From Candidatus Trichofilum aggregatum (GTDB taxonomy: Bacteria; Chloroflexota; Anaerolineae; Promineifilales; Promineifilaceae): 63,265 nucleotides of DNA. The position numbers and the translations under genes are program-made. Shown one piece after another: positions 20,120 through 28,958 of this stretch (the stretch's first letter is position 1; each line of letters opens with the position of its first letter). The notes under the pieces are model-generated. The model was given only the letters and a program-made list of their open reading frames with translations. It was not told the origin of the DNA and ran no database searches. The stretch is taken from assembly GCA_016716885.1 (NCBI GenBank), contig JADJUV010000047.1, forward strand, positions 1-63,265. Reading direction: 5' to 3'.

Positions 20120-20656
20120 ATGCTCAAAGGCAACATCATCTCGCTTCGCCCCGTGTACGACACTGATCTCGATCAACTTTACGCTTATCACCTGGATATT
20201 GACAATCGGGGCGACTATTTCCCCCGCGGCATTGTGGCCCAGCCCATCTTCCGTAAGCGATTCCACGAAGGCGGCTTTTGGAACAAAGAGGATGGCATGT
20301 TGGTCATTGTCTCTACGAATGATGAAATAGTCGGTCACATCGAATTTTTTAAGACCGTTAATTATCTGGACGAGTACGAACTCTCCTACCAGGTGTACTC
20401 GGCCGAAATGCGGGGCAAAGGCGTGGCCTCTGAAGCGGTCAGGCTGCTAATGTGTTACCTGTTCGAGAACAAACAAGTCAATCGGATCAGATTGGTTATT
20501 CATCCCAATAACGTGGCTTCACGACGGCTGGCCGAGAAGTGTGGCTTCCGGCACGAAGGCACAGCCCGCGGGGCCTGGTATCACCAGGGTTTGCACCAAA
20601 ATGTGGAAATTTACGCCGTTTTGCACGAGGATGTGATCGGGCAGAACCGGCCGTAA
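20120..20656 (+). CDS. GNAT acetyltransferase, RimJ/RimL (Acetyltransf_3) type
   Basis: 178 residues; acetyl-CoA-dependent N-acetyltransferase. Start MLKGNIISLRPVYDTDLDQL with AAAGGA 7-8 bases upstream. Motif A is YSAEMRGKGVASEAVRLLMC (the Q/RxxGxG/A acetyl-CoA loop, here RGKGVA), followed by NRIRLVIHPNNVASRRLAEK and CGFRHEGTARGAW (motif B). Related proteins acetylate ribosomal protein N-termini or small amines; the substrate cannot be told. It is followed 77 bases later by a BBE-type oxidase on the same strand, possibly co-transcribed. No copies of the iterated palindrome occur here, as in the neighbouring genes. Confidence 0.85.
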   Translation: MLKGNIISLRPVYDTDLDQLYAYHLDIDNRGDYFPRGIVAQPIFRKRFHEGGFWNKEDGMLVIVSTNDEIVGHIEFFKTVNYLDEYELSYQVYSAEMRGKGVASEAVRLLMCYLFENKQVNRIRLVIHPNNVASRRLAEKCGFRHEGTARGAWYHQGLHQNVEIYAVLHEDVIGQNRP

Positions 20657-20732
20657 CCTAACCTTTTTTGTAGGCGGCGCGGTTACAACCAACCGACCGT
20701 AAAAACTTTAGCTTCTCCTTTGGAGGTAAACG

Positions 20733-22154
20733 ATGAATGGAAATATGTTGGCAACGACAAGAGAGGCGGATTTATTAGACGTAGCGATGGTGGCTGCGTT
20801 TAAGAGCAGTCTGCGGGGTGAGTTAATCCAGCCCAGTGATGGTAATTATGACCAGGCCAGGCAGCTTTACAACGGCATGATTGACAGGCGGCCCGGTCTC
20901 ATTGCTCGCTGTGTGGACACGGCCGATGTGCAGGCTGCGGTTAACTTTGCCCGTGAAAATGGGCTGCTACTGGCAATACGTGGCGGTGGTCACAATGGTG
21001 CCGGTCTGGGAAGCTGTGACGGCGGGCTGGTGATAGACCTTTCGCCCATGAAGGGAATTCGTGTGGATCGGGCAAGGTGTACAGTGCGCGTTGAGGGTGG
21101 CTGCACCTGGGGCGATGTGGATCATGCCACTTATCCATTCGGTCTGGCCGTGCCTACCGGCTTCCTTTCCACGACAGGGGTGGGTGGGCTGACATTGGGC
21201 GGTGGCTTGGGTTATCTCACCCGCCATTATGGGCTAACGATTGATAATTTGTTAGAGGTGGATATGGTGTTAGCTGACGGCCGGTTGGTTAGCGCCAGCA
21301 GTGAGGAGAATGAGGATCTGTTCTGGGCTGTGCGCGGCGGCGGCGGCAACTTCGGCGTGGTCACATCTTTCCTCTTCCAGGGTCGGCCGGTCAGCACAGT
21401 CTATGGCGGCCCGATGTTTTGGGAGATGGAACATGCGGCGACCGTCATGCGCACCTGGCGTGATTTGATCCTGACCGGCCCCGAAGAGCTTAACGGCTGG
21501 TTTGGCTTTCACACCGTACCGCCAGTGGATATGTTCCCAACCGAACACCATTTGAAGAAGATGGCCGTTATCACCTGGTGTTATACCGGCGACCCGGAAA
21601 AGGCGGAACAGATATTGGCGCCGATCCGTGCTCTGGCGCCTTTGGCCATGGACTTTGCTGGCCCAATCCCCCTGCCTGCCCTGCAAAGCCTGTTCGACGG
21701 CCTCTATCCGCCGGGCCTGCAATGGTATTGGAATGCCGATTTCTTTACGGAACTCAACGATGAGGTCATTGATCTACACATAAAACATGCTTCACAGTTG
21801 CCCACTGTTCACTCCACCATGCACCTCTACCCCATCAACGGCGCTGCCCATCGGGTAAGCGAGAGTGACACTGCCTGGAGCTTCCGCGAGGCCAATTTTG
21901 CCCAGGTGATTGTCGGTGTAGACCCAGACCCGGCCAACAATGAACGTATGATTCAATGGTCAAAGAGTTATTGGAGTGCCCTTCACCCTTATTCGGCTGG
22001 CGGGGCCTATGTCAATATGATCATGGACGAGGGGGCGGATCGAGTCCAGAATGCCTATCGCAGTAATTATCCCCGGCTCACTCAGATAAAGGCCTGCTAC
22101 GACCCCCATAACCTCTTCCGCGTCAACCAAAACATCAAACCTGGGACAGGTTAG
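20733..22154 (+). CDS. FAD-linked oxidase, berberine-bridge-enzyme (BBE)-like
   Basis: 473 residues; flavoprotein oxidase of the PCMH/FAD_binding_4 fold. Strong GGAGG seven bases before ATG 20733. FAD domain: LAIRGGGHNGAGLGSCDGGL, where His of GGGHN is the usual covalent FAD ligand; VEGGCTWGDVDHATYPFGLA; VPTGFLSTTGVGGLTLGGGL; and EDLFWAVRGGGGNFGVVTSF. The second, Cys-type FAD attachment expected in bicovalent enzymes is not evident in the GVGGLTLGGG loop (Val/Gly there), so FAD is probably monocovalent. C-terminal BBE domain ends YDPHNLFRVNQNIKPG. Substrates of relatives range from sugars to alkaloids and polyketides; not predictable here. The next two bases lead into a GNAT fragment. Confidence 0.9.
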   Translation: MNGNMLATTREADLLDVAMVAAFKSSLRGELIQPSDGNYDQARQLYNGMIDRRPGLIARCVDTADVQAAVNFARENGLLLAIRGGGHNGAGLGSCDGGLVIDLSPMKGIRVDRARCTVRVEGGCTWGDVDHATYPFGLAVPTGFLSTTGVGGLTLGGGLGYLTRHYGLTIDNLLEVDMVLADGRLVSASSEENEDLFWAVRGGGGNFGVVTSFLFQGRPVSTVYGGPMFWEMEHAATVMRTWRDLILTGPEELNGWFGFHTVPPVDMFPTEHHLKKMAVITWCYTGDPEKAEQILAPIRALAPLAMDFAGPIPLPALQSLFDGLYPPGLQWYWNADFFTELNDEVIDLHIKHASQLPTVHSTMHLYPINGAAHRVSESDTAWSFREANFAQVIVGVDPDPANNERMIQWSKSYWSALHPYSAGGAYVNMIMDEGADRVQNAYRSNYPRLTQIKACYDPHNLFRVNQNIKPGTG

Positions 22155-22155
22155 A

Positions 22156-22353
22156 GGTTTTGGCTATGCAATTTTAGAGGAGCAGATCAAGCTGGCGGGG
22201 TTGAAGCGGATTGAGTTGGGTGTTTTTGAATTTAACAGCAACGCCATTCGGTTGTACCCAAAACTGGGTTATCAGGAAATTGGCCGGGTTGAAGGATTTA
22301 CCTTCTGGCAGGGCCGAATGTGGCAGGATATTCGCATGGAAAAACAGGTGTGA
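22156..22353 (+). pseudogene. GNAT acetyltransferase C-terminal fragment
   Basis: Starts directly at the BBE stop codon. Reads GFGYAILEEQIKLAGLKRIE, then LGVFEFNSNAIRLYPKLGYQ and stops after RMEKQV. The 'I.L.VF..N..AI.LY.KLGY.E.GR' pattern is the C-terminal half of a GNAT domain. No start or motif A is present, so it is a detached gene end, not related closely to the intact GNAT at 20120. Confidence 0.65.
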
Positions 22354-22361
22354 CGTGGCTA

Positions 22362-23051
22362 TTACAGTCGTTCGTGTAAGGCCTCTGGGTCGAGGATGGT
22401 GATGTAGCCTTGCTCGAACTGGATGAGTTTTTCATCACGGAAGGCGCGGATGGTTTTGTTGACGCTTTCGCGGGTCGCTCCTACCAGACTGGCCAGGTCT
22501 GTTTGGGTCAGTTTCATATCTATAATGACGCCGGTCGTTTCTACCCGGCCATAGTCACGAGCCAGTTCTAACAGTTTGCGGGCCAGGCGATGGGGCAGAT
22601 CGAGCAAGGTCAGGCTTTCCATTTGGGTGGTATTGTAGCGCACGCGGTCGGCCAGGGTTTGCATGAAGTTGAGCGCCAGTTGGGGCAGTTGTTTGAGATG
22701 TTGGCGAAAATGGGCGCGATCCAGGGTGTAAAGAATGGTGTCTTCCATGGCTGAGGCGTTGGCGGAGCGCGGCCGCTCATCTATGACCGCCAGCTCACCA
22801 AACAGGGCGGCGGGGCCATACAGGATGACGGATGTTTCTTGTCCTTCTTCGTTTTGGATGTAGATGCGGATGCGGCCGCGAGCTACGACATACAACGCCT
22901 GACCGGGATCCCCTTCATGGAATATCGTTTCCCCCTGGCGGAAAAAACGGGGCCGGAAGTCGGTTGCCAGATGGCTTAGCTCGGTTTCGTTTAGCCCGGC
23001 AAACAGGGGCATCTGGTGGAAAAAGTGTAAGCGTTCATCGAGGTCGTGCAT
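22362..23051 (-). CDS. CRP/FNR-family transcriptional regulator
   Basis: 229 residues. N-terminal cNMP-binding beta-roll: FFRQGETIFHEGDPGQALYV, LYGPAALFGELAVIDERPRS (the phosphate-binding-cassette region), then the long dimerisation helix and a C-terminal winged helix (LTQTDLASLVGATRESVNKT, a canonical CRP HTH). There is no N-terminal Cys cluster, so it is not an oxygen-sensing Fe-S FNR; the ligand may be cAMP, c-di-GMP or another small molecule. It converges with the GNAT fragment on the plus strand. Single gene; its target set is unknown. Confidence 0.92.
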   Translation of the reverse strand: MHDLDERLHFFHQMPLFAGLNETELSHLATDFRPRFFRQGETIFHEGDPGQALYVVARGRIRIYIQNEEGQETSVILYGPAALFGELAVIDERPRSANASAMEDTILYTLDRAHFRQHLKQLPQLALNFMQTLADRVRYNTTQMESLTLLDLPHRLARKLLELARDYGRVETTGVIIDMKLTQTDLASLVGATRESVNKTIRAFRDEKLIQFEQGYITILDPEALHERL

Positions 23052-23200
23052 GATGTGGCTCTGAAGCGTGGGGAAGGGGGTTGGTTTGCGGCCGCGGCCC
23101 CTGGCCCATCGTTTAACGAATGAAACGGACGTTGGACAACCGTTTTGGTATTTAACATAGTGTGTACCTGACCAGGAAAACCAGAACCAAAGAGATTTTT

Positions 23201-23230
23201 GCCACGAATTTCACGAATTAGCACGAATGA
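23201..23230. repeat. Interspersed repeat GCCACGAATTTCACGAATTA
   Basis: GCCACGAATTTCACGAATTA followed by GCACGAATGA, a repeat type seen again as a hairpin at 42763-42834. It lies in the gap between the CRP-type and DUF3307 genes. Confidence 0.6.
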
Positions 23231-23257
23231 AGAAGGGCAAGTTGGTGATAACTAATA

Positions 23258-23989
23258 TTAAAGGGTTCCGAGCCAGAGGGTACGTAGGGCCAGCCCTACC
23301 AGTACGGCCAGAAGAACGCTAGAAAGTAATTCAGCGACGTAGATGGTACTGCGGCCGCGGGTCATCACCTCATCATGTTCAAAATAGATTCGTACCAGGG
23401 GTATAAACGGTACCAGCAGAACCGAACCAGAAAAAACCAGCGTCGTAATAAGCAGTCGCTCCAGAATACAAACATATTTGTTGCGCCGTAACTCAACAAA
23501 ATCGGGCGGCGAGTCATTGATCAGCCCATAGATGGCAAACTTTACCAGAATCCAGGCGGGCATGGTGATAAAACTATAGGCCAACGCCATGGTCCAAAAA
23601 CGGTTACTTTGCAAAGCCACCATAATCTCCGGGCCAGCCGATTCCAGGTGTAAATAACCAGAACCTACCAGAGCCGCCAAGACGACTGTCACATGCAGCA
23701 CCTGATCCAGCATAAAGCGACTAAACGCATAATAGCGTGTTTGTAAGATGGGGAATTGGCGCACGAGAAACAGTTGACTCAGATCGATGAGCAAGTGGCT
23801 CAAACCGATGAAGAGAACCCAGGGCCAAAATGCTGTGCCAAAAGGCAACGAAAACAGCCAGGTGACAATAAAAACTACCAGACAATGAGCCATGACACCC
23901 TGGTAAGCGCGGCCTTTCCACTGGGCTAAGGTGTCCCATTGCAGAACAAAATCACCGATAATATGGGCCAAAAACATGGATGTGATCAT
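23258..23989 (-). CDS. DUF3307-family membrane protein
   Basis: 244 residues. Start chosen at 23989 (MITSMFLAHIIGDFVLQWDT) because GGAGG is six bases upstream; an earlier Met at 24025 lacks a site. The N-terminus FLAHIIGDFVLQ is the DUF3307 signature, with further helices VMAHCLVVFIVTWLFSLPF, FIGLSHLLIDLSQLFLV and several more to a total of about seven. His and Asp residues in LAHIIGD, MAHC and LSHLLID recall membrane metal-dependent hydrolases, but no activity is known for the family. Isolated transcription unit, with a terminator at 24257-24282 upstream. Confidence 0.75.
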   Translation of the reverse strand: MITSMFLAHIIGDFVLQWDTLAQWKGRAYQGVMAHCLVVFIVTWLFSLPFGTAFWPWVLFIGLSHLLIDLSQLFLVRQFPILQTRYYAFSRFMLDQVLHVTVVLAALVGSGYLHLESAGPEIMVALQSNRFWTMALAYSFITMPAWILVKFAIYGLINDSPPDFVELRRNKYVCILERLLITTLVFSGSVLLVPFIPLVRIYFEHDEVMTRGRSTIYVAELLSSVLLAVLVGLALRTLWLGTL

Positions 23990-24256
23990 GTTCATCCTCC
24001 CTATTTTGACTATCAATTCCTTCAAGTTGTCTAACGTCTTTAACGAATGACCTGGCCAGGCCCCTTGGTATTCAATTGGCTGACCATGATGATAGGTTAC
24101 GTTTTTATAAGGTAATCACTATGAAGTAAATCACAAAGGGGCGGTATGAATATAGGAAACCGGTCAGGGCCAACAGCACACGCACAAAAAAGCTCAGGCC
24201 AGGGGCCATAGTACACCAACTTTTCCTCGGAATGCACCCAATAGGCTCAACAAAAA

Positions 24257-24282
24257 AGCCCGGCTCATGTGAGCCGGGCTTT
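24257..24282. terminator. Bidirectional intrinsic terminator
   Basis: Perfect stem AAGCCCGGCTC/GAGCCGGGCTT with an ATGT loop, A-run before and TTTTG after. It lies downstream of ilvE (minus strand) and can stop transcription in both directions. Confidence 0.85.
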
Positions 24283-24343
24283 TGATATGTGGGACGTTGT
24301 GAGAGGAGTTATATAGCTGTTCAGATAATCATTTGGGGTTTTG

Positions 24344-24401
24344 GTTCGTAGTGACCGCTTTAGCGGGCTGACACTAGCCCGCTAAAGCGGTCACTACAAA
24401 C
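24344..24401. repeat. TAGTGACCGC hairpin repeat, copy 1
   Basis: Arms GTTCGTAGTGACCGCTTTAG and CTAAAGCGGTCACTACAAAC with a short GCGGGCTGACACTAGCCCG centre, forming a near-perfect 58-base hairpin. Other copies lie at 39667, 47169, 47255 and 53091. Confidence 0.85.
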
Positions 24402-24427
24402 AATATCTTTTTCTTGAAAGCTAGTGT

Positions 24428-25450
24428 TTAGATGATGGGGTGGGTGGTAACGTATTCCAGCCACTGAAGCGAACGACGGTTGCGGCCGCGAACGGTATCA
24501 AAATACATCTCTTGCACCTGCCGGGTAACCGGGCCAACCTGTCCACTTCCTACCGACAGCCCATCCACGGCACAGACTCCGGCCACTTCCGCCGCCGTGC
24601 CGCAGACAAACAACTCATCGGCCGTCAGCAACTCATCACGGGTGATACGGGTCTCAACGACTTTGTAACCGGCATCGCGGGCCAGCGTCATCACACTATC
24701 GCGGGTAATACCTTCCAGCACATTGGCTCGTGGTGGCGTATACAAAACACCATCCCGCACCAGAAACAAATTTTCCCCCGTGCATTCGGCCACAAACCCA
24801 TCCTGATCCAGCATGATGGCTTCATCAAACCCGGAGCGTTTGGCTGAAGTTTTCGCCAGGATGGAGTTCACATATTGGCCGCCAATCTTGGCTTTGGTCA
24901 GTTGGGCATTGTTGTTCATGCGGGTATAAGAAGACACCATCACCCGCACCCCATGATCCAGGGCGTACTGTCCCAGAAACGGCTCCCAGGGCCAGACGGC
25001 AATGCTAACAACCGGCTCGTAGTCGTCTAAATCCAACCCCATGGAGCCACCGAAGAACAGCAGCGGCCGCACATAACAATCGCTCAACCCATTGCCCTCA
25101 ATGAGCCAAAAAACCGCCTGGCACAACTGCTCCAAGGTGTAACGAGGGTCATCCATGCCCAAGGCTTCACTCGATTGGAGAAAACGGGCCATGTGTTCGC
25201 GCAGACGAAAAACGGCTGGCCCACGTGGCGTATCGTAACAGCGGATGCCTTCAAAGACGCTGGCCCCGTAATGTAGGGTCGGACTAAGAAAATGGACATT
25301 GGCCTGATCAAAGGGAATCATCTGGCCGTCCATCCAAACCAGGGTTGATTTGATGGCCCGCGGCCGCGCGGCCGCGGGTTGGCGCTGTCGCAATGAATTG
25401 AACAGAGGCGGGAGATAGGGGGGGATGGGCTGATAAGCGGCGGGGGTCAT
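24428..25450 (-). CDS. ilvE: Branched-chain amino acid aminotransferase
   Basis: PLP-dependent fold-type IV transaminase making Leu, Ile and Val from their 2-oxo acids. 340 residues, with AGGAG about 9 bases before ATG 25450. Core: LVWMDGQMIPFDQANVHFLS, LHYGASVFEGIRCYDTP, CYVRPLLFFGGSMGLD, LTKAKIGGQYVNSILAKTSA (catalytic Lys in KAKIGG), GFVAECTGENLFLVRDG (EXXGENLF) and VLEGITRDSVM. The first 34 residues (Pro/Ala/Arg-rich, to about RPRAIKS) are an extension in front of the usual start; they include two overlapping GCGGCCGC palindromes coding Ala/Arg/Pro. A leader peptide and terminator lie upstream (25545-25725), indicating attenuation by branched-chain amino acid supply. Confidence 0.93.
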   Translation of the reverse strand: MTPAAYQPIPPYLPPLFNSLRQRQPAAARPRAIKSTLVWMDGQMIPFDQANVHFLSPTLHYGASVFEGIRCYDTPRGPAVFRLREHMARFLQSSEALGMDDPRYTLEQLCQAVFWLIEGNGLSDCYVRPLLFFGGSMGLDLDDYEPVVSIAVWPWEPFLGQYALDHGVRVMVSSYTRMNNNAQLTKAKIGGQYVNSILAKTSAKRSGFDEAIMLDQDGFVAECTGENLFLVRDGVLYTPPRANVLEGITRDSVMTLARDAGYKVVETRITRDELLTADELFVCGTAAEVAGVCAVDGLSVGSGQVGPVTRQVQEMYFDTVRGRNRRSLQWLEYVTTHPII

Positions 25451-25544
25451 GGGTTTCTTCTCCTAAAGATAGCGGGTCAGCACTTCAGCACTTCAGCTTC
25501 TTGGCTGACCGGCTGACCGGCTGACAAGCTGACTTTCCTGGTAA

Positions 25545-25573
25545 CAAAAAAGGACTGCCAGTGGTGGCAGTCC
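25545..25573 (-). terminator. ilvE: Attenuator-type intrinsic terminator ahead of ilvE
   Basis: On the minus strand, GGACTGCCA-CCAC-TGGCAGTCC followed by TTTTTTGTT. Nine perfect base pairs and a U-tract only in the direction of ilvE, whose ATG is 95 bases further on. It follows a branched-chain-rich leader peptide (25606-25725), so it probably acts as an attenuator rather than merely ending the UPF0182 transcript. Confidence 0.75.
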
Positions 25574-25605
25574 TCTTGGTTTCTCAGATGGTGACGGGTT
25601 AAGGT

Positions 25606-25725
25606 TTAACCTATCGTGTTTACCTGTGCTGCTGCCCCAACGTACCTTCGGTTCTGACCACGAAGGACCAGAACCTCACTAATTAAGCCACTAAGGATGA
25701 CGAGGGACAGCGTTAATGTAAACAT
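25606..25725 (-). CDS. Branched-chain amino acid leader peptide (attenuator)
   Basis: 39-codon open frame from ATG 25725 to TAA 25606. The peptide begins MFTLTLSLVILSGLISEVLV; within residues 4-21 twelve of eighteen residues are Leu, Val or Ile, and total content is seven Leu, five Val, three Ile. Overlapping alternative stems are present: GGTTCTG (25675-25669) with CAGAACC (25656-25650), and CCTTCG (25666-25661) with CGAAGG (25650-25645). A terminator follows 33 bases after the stop, then ilvE. Ribosome stalling at the Leu/Val/Ile codons would cover the first arm, as in classical ilv attenuators. The ribosome-binding site is weak, which lowers confidence. Confidence 0.65.
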   Translation of the reverse strand: MFTLTLSLVILSGLISEVLVLRGQNRRYVGAAAQVNTIG

Positions 25726-25816
25726 GATTTGTCGAGTTTAGTCTTTACCAGGTCACACGTCTATGAGCAAATTGCACAAAAGGGGACGCGGCCGCGTTGT
25801 GTAATCTGTTCACTCT

Positions 25817-28714
25817 TTACGGCTCACCTGCCGCCATTTCCGCCAATTGAGCCAAAACAACTTCCAGCGCCTCAAGTTCCGCCCCATAGGTGGCCCAATC
25901 GCCATTCTGTTGCGCCGTTTGCGCCGCTTCAAAATGAGCATTTGCCGCCCGGATCAGCTCTTCCATGGTCGCCTCTGTGCCCGGAACCGTGGGTGTGGGA
26001 GTGGCCGTGTCAGTCGGCTCCGTCTCCTCACCCGGAATGATTACGGGGGCCTCAATAATAATGGCCTCATCCGAGAACAAAGCTTCTAATGCCTCACCCA
26101 ACGTTTCACGCATAGCAATCCGGGAGCCGCTGGCAACGATCACCCGTTTGAGTTCAGGCAAGGCACTACTTTCTGCCTGTAGATAAATCGGCTCCACATA
26201 CAAAAACGAATTGTTAATGGGAATAACCAACAGATTGCCCCGTGTGACTCGTGATCCGCTCTGGTTCCACAAGGTAAACTGTTCCGAAATCTCGGGTGTC
26301 TGGTCAATGCGGGCCTGAATCTGTACGGGGCCAAAGATGAGTTCTTGTTTGGGCAACTCATAGGTGATCAACTCACCATAATGGGGTGGATCGTTACGCG
26401 CTGCCAGCCAGGCAATCATGTTGCTTTTACCCTTGGGCGTATAGGGTTGAATGAGCAAATATTCCGTTTCCGGTTCACCGGGTAACGAAAAAAGCACGTA
26501 GTAAGGCTCCATCACCACTTTGTTTTGCGTTCCCGAACTGGTTATCTGGGGCACTTCCCACAAATCTTCCTCATTGTAGAATACCCGCGTATCCAGCATG
26601 TGATACTTGGCGTATTGTTGCGCCTGCCAGGTGAACAAATCTTCCGGATAACGAATATGGCTCTGAAGATAATCAGGCATGTCGGCTAGCGGCTGGTAGA
26701 GGTTAGGAAAAATCTGGCTATACGCCTGAATAATGGGGTCATCCTCATCAGCCAGATAATAAGTAATGCTGCCGTCATACGCGTCTATAACGATTTTTAC
26801 GCTGTTACGAATGTAGTTGACGCCGTTACTCAACGGGGTAGCAAAGGGGAAATTATGGCTGGTGGTGTAAGCATCCATCATCCAATAGAGACGACCATTT
26901 GCCATGACAATGTAAGGATCATCGTCTAGTTGCAGGTAGGGAGAAACGGTGTTGACCATCTCCCGGATTTGTCGGTAGAGCAATACACGGGTTTCGTTAT
27001 TGATGCGGTCACTCAGGACCAGGTTGGTATCACCCAGGCGGATGGCAAAGAGTAGACGTAGGAAGAAGTTGCTCATCTCCACGCCCCCGGTGCCCTCATA
27101 ACTGCTGTAAACATTGGCATCGCCAGATGGGTAGTCAAACTCTTCCAGACCACTGCCTACATACACCACATCATCCATTAGCTCACCAAAATAAACTTCT
27201 GGTCGGTCAAGCTCCAGGGGAATGCTCATTTGTGGCGGTAAATCACGCACATAAAATGAGGGTTGCCCTTCGGGGGTAATTTCGTTGACCGGGTTCATAA
27301 CCACACCATAGCCGTGCGTATATTCCAGGTGCAAGTTAACCCACGTAGGTGAGGAGAGTTTGCTCTTGTCCAACTCGCGGGCGCCTAGCATGACCTGGCT
27401 AATTTCACCGTCAATCAGATACCGGTCTATGTCTAGTTCGCCGAACTGGTAGTAGGGGCGTAGGGATTGGAGCTGGTTGTAGGATGTTTGCAGAGGACGA
27501 TAATCCCAGACGCGGATGTTATCCAGAGCCACGGCGTTGTCGCGTACATCTTGTCGGGTGATGCCGTCGCCGGGGTCGAAAGGGATAGGATCAATGCTAT
27601 CCAGGTCGAAGGCCAGGCGGGTAAAGCGGATGTTGTAATCTATAAAGGGGCTTTCGCGGTCTAGTTCATTGGGTTCCACGGTGTAACGCTGGAGTAAGGA
27701 TGGGTAAATACTACTACCCACAATGGCGACAAGGAGCCACAATACCCCGGCGAGGATGAGGGGGCGCCAATCGAAGCGGAAAATGTTGTAGCCGATGGCC
27801 AGAGCCAACACAACCATCAGCGCGGTTTGCCAGCGTAGGGCGGGTAAGGTGGCGTTCATATCGGTGTAACTGGCCCCAAAAACAACGCCCTGAGGGGAGT
27901 AGACCAGGTCGGCCATACTGACCAGGTTGCCAGCAGCCCAGAGCAAGGCGAAGAACATGAGGAGCAGGGAGAGGTGCTGCCGGAGAGCGGGGGTGCTTTG
28001 CGGTTGCCAGCGGCCGCGTTGCATGACATTCCAACTATTGAGCGTGTATAAAGCGCCTACGCCCATCAGGGTGATGAATAGCAGGGGCATGGTCCAGCCC
28101 TGTAAGAAGCGGTATACCGGCAGTTCAAACAGGTAGAAGCTCACATCACGGTTGAAGATGGGATCGCTGATGCCGTAGGGAACCCGGTTGAGGTAGAGGA
28201 GAAACTGATCCCAGTTGCTGCTCGCGGCCGCACCAAAGAGGTAAGCCAGAAAGAGCGCGGCCGCAACTAACATGGCGCGCAGGCCCGGCAGCCGTAACAG
28301 GTTGAACCCACTATTGGCAGACTGACTGGCCTGGCGGAAGGCGATGAGCCAGTTGGGGAGAATGATCGCGGCCGCGAGAGCCGTAAACCCTAACAACGTA
28401 CCTGTTCGCACTCCCCACTGCGTTAGCCAAACCGAACTGTAACCCAAGCTATCGAACCATAACCAATCCGTGTATACCCGGATCAGGCTTCCTAAACTGA
28501 ACAGGATAACCATGCCCACCACAAATATCCAGAAACGGCGATTGGCCCAAAAGGGTTTAAACGGGGGGCGGGGGGTTAACGGTGGGCGATTAGGCGGCCG
28601 CGGTGGTAGCTGCTGCCCTTCTTTTTTCTCCGCATTTTCTTGTTGTTCATTTTCCCAACCCATCTCTTCCATCGCCCGACGGAAGACTTCGGGAATATCA
28701 TCATAATTGGACAT
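25817..28714 (-). CDS. UPF0182-family large membrane protein
   Basis: 965 residues; function of the family is unknown. An N-terminal Pro-rich cytoplasmic segment (LPPRPPNRPPLTPRPPFKPF) is followed by about seven membrane helices up to residue 330 (for example FWIFVVGMVILFSLGSLIRV; LVAAALFLAYLFGAAASS; LSLLLMFFALLWAAGNLV), each joined by family-typical motifs such as YTDWLWFDSLGY and NRDVSFYLFELPVY. The remainder is a large extracytoplasmic domain (PNELDRESPFIDYNIRFTRL; THGYGVVMNPVNEITPEGQP; VKIVIDAYDGSITYYLADED), and an acidic Thr/Pro-rich linker near 900. Complete and intact. Upstream of ilvE on the same strand, but separated by its leader and attenuator. Confidence 0.92.
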   Translation of the reverse strand: MSNYDDIPEVFRRAMEEMGWENEQQENAEKKEGQQLPPRPPNRPPLTPRPPFKPFWANRRFWIFVVGMVILFSLGSLIRVYTDWLWFDSLGYSSVWLTQWGVRTGTLLGFTALAAAIILPNWLIAFRQASQSANSGFNLLRLPGLRAMLVAAALFLAYLFGAAASSNWDQFLLYLNRVPYGISDPIFNRDVSFYLFELPVYRFLQGWTMPLLFITLMGVGALYTLNSWNVMQRGRWQPQSTPALRQHLSLLLMFFALLWAAGNLVSMADLVYSPQGVVFGASYTDMNATLPALRWQTALMVVLALAIGYNIFRFDWRPLILAGVLWLLVAIVGSSIYPSLLQRYTVEPNELDRESPFIDYNIRFTRLAFDLDSIDPIPFDPGDGITRQDVRDNAVALDNIRVWDYRPLQTSYNQLQSLRPYYQFGELDIDRYLIDGEISQVMLGARELDKSKLSSPTWVNLHLEYTHGYGVVMNPVNEITPEGQPSFYVRDLPPQMSIPLELDRPEVYFGELMDDVVYVGSGLEEFDYPSGDANVYSSYEGTGGVEMSNFFLRLLFAIRLGDTNLVLSDRINNETRVLLYRQIREMVNTVSPYLQLDDDPYIVMANGRLYWMMDAYTTSHNFPFATPLSNGVNYIRNSVKIVIDAYDGSITYYLADEDDPIIQAYSQIFPNLYQPLADMPDYLQSHIRYPEDLFTWQAQQYAKYHMLDTRVFYNEEDLWEVPQITSSGTQNKVVMEPYYVLFSLPGEPETEYLLIQPYTPKGKSNMIAWLAARNDPPHYGELITYELPKQELIFGPVQIQARIDQTPEISEQFTLWNQSGSRVTRGNLLVIPINNSFLYVEPIYLQAESSALPELKRVIVASGSRIAMRETLGEALEALFSDEAIIIEAPVIIPGEETEPTDTATPTPTVPGTEATMEELIRAANAHFEAAQTAQQNGDWATYGAELEALEVVLAQLAEMAAGEP

Positions 28715-28958
28715 AAGTGCCTCATTGTGTTTTGGACGCTGAACTCAACTACTCTACCATTGTACCCGGAAATTCACCTAGAGGCGGGGTAAGCCGCCCG
28801 CCAGAACCAGAATAGCCAGTTCTAAAAAAAGCAGGCTATAATTCTCGCCATTGCGGAGCGACCAACTTCCGCGCTTCCGGGCTGGTAAACCAGAGGAACT
28901 CGGTGGAACTCCCAGGACCGGCTCGCGTGCACCTGCCCCCTTTTTCACAGGAGAAAAT

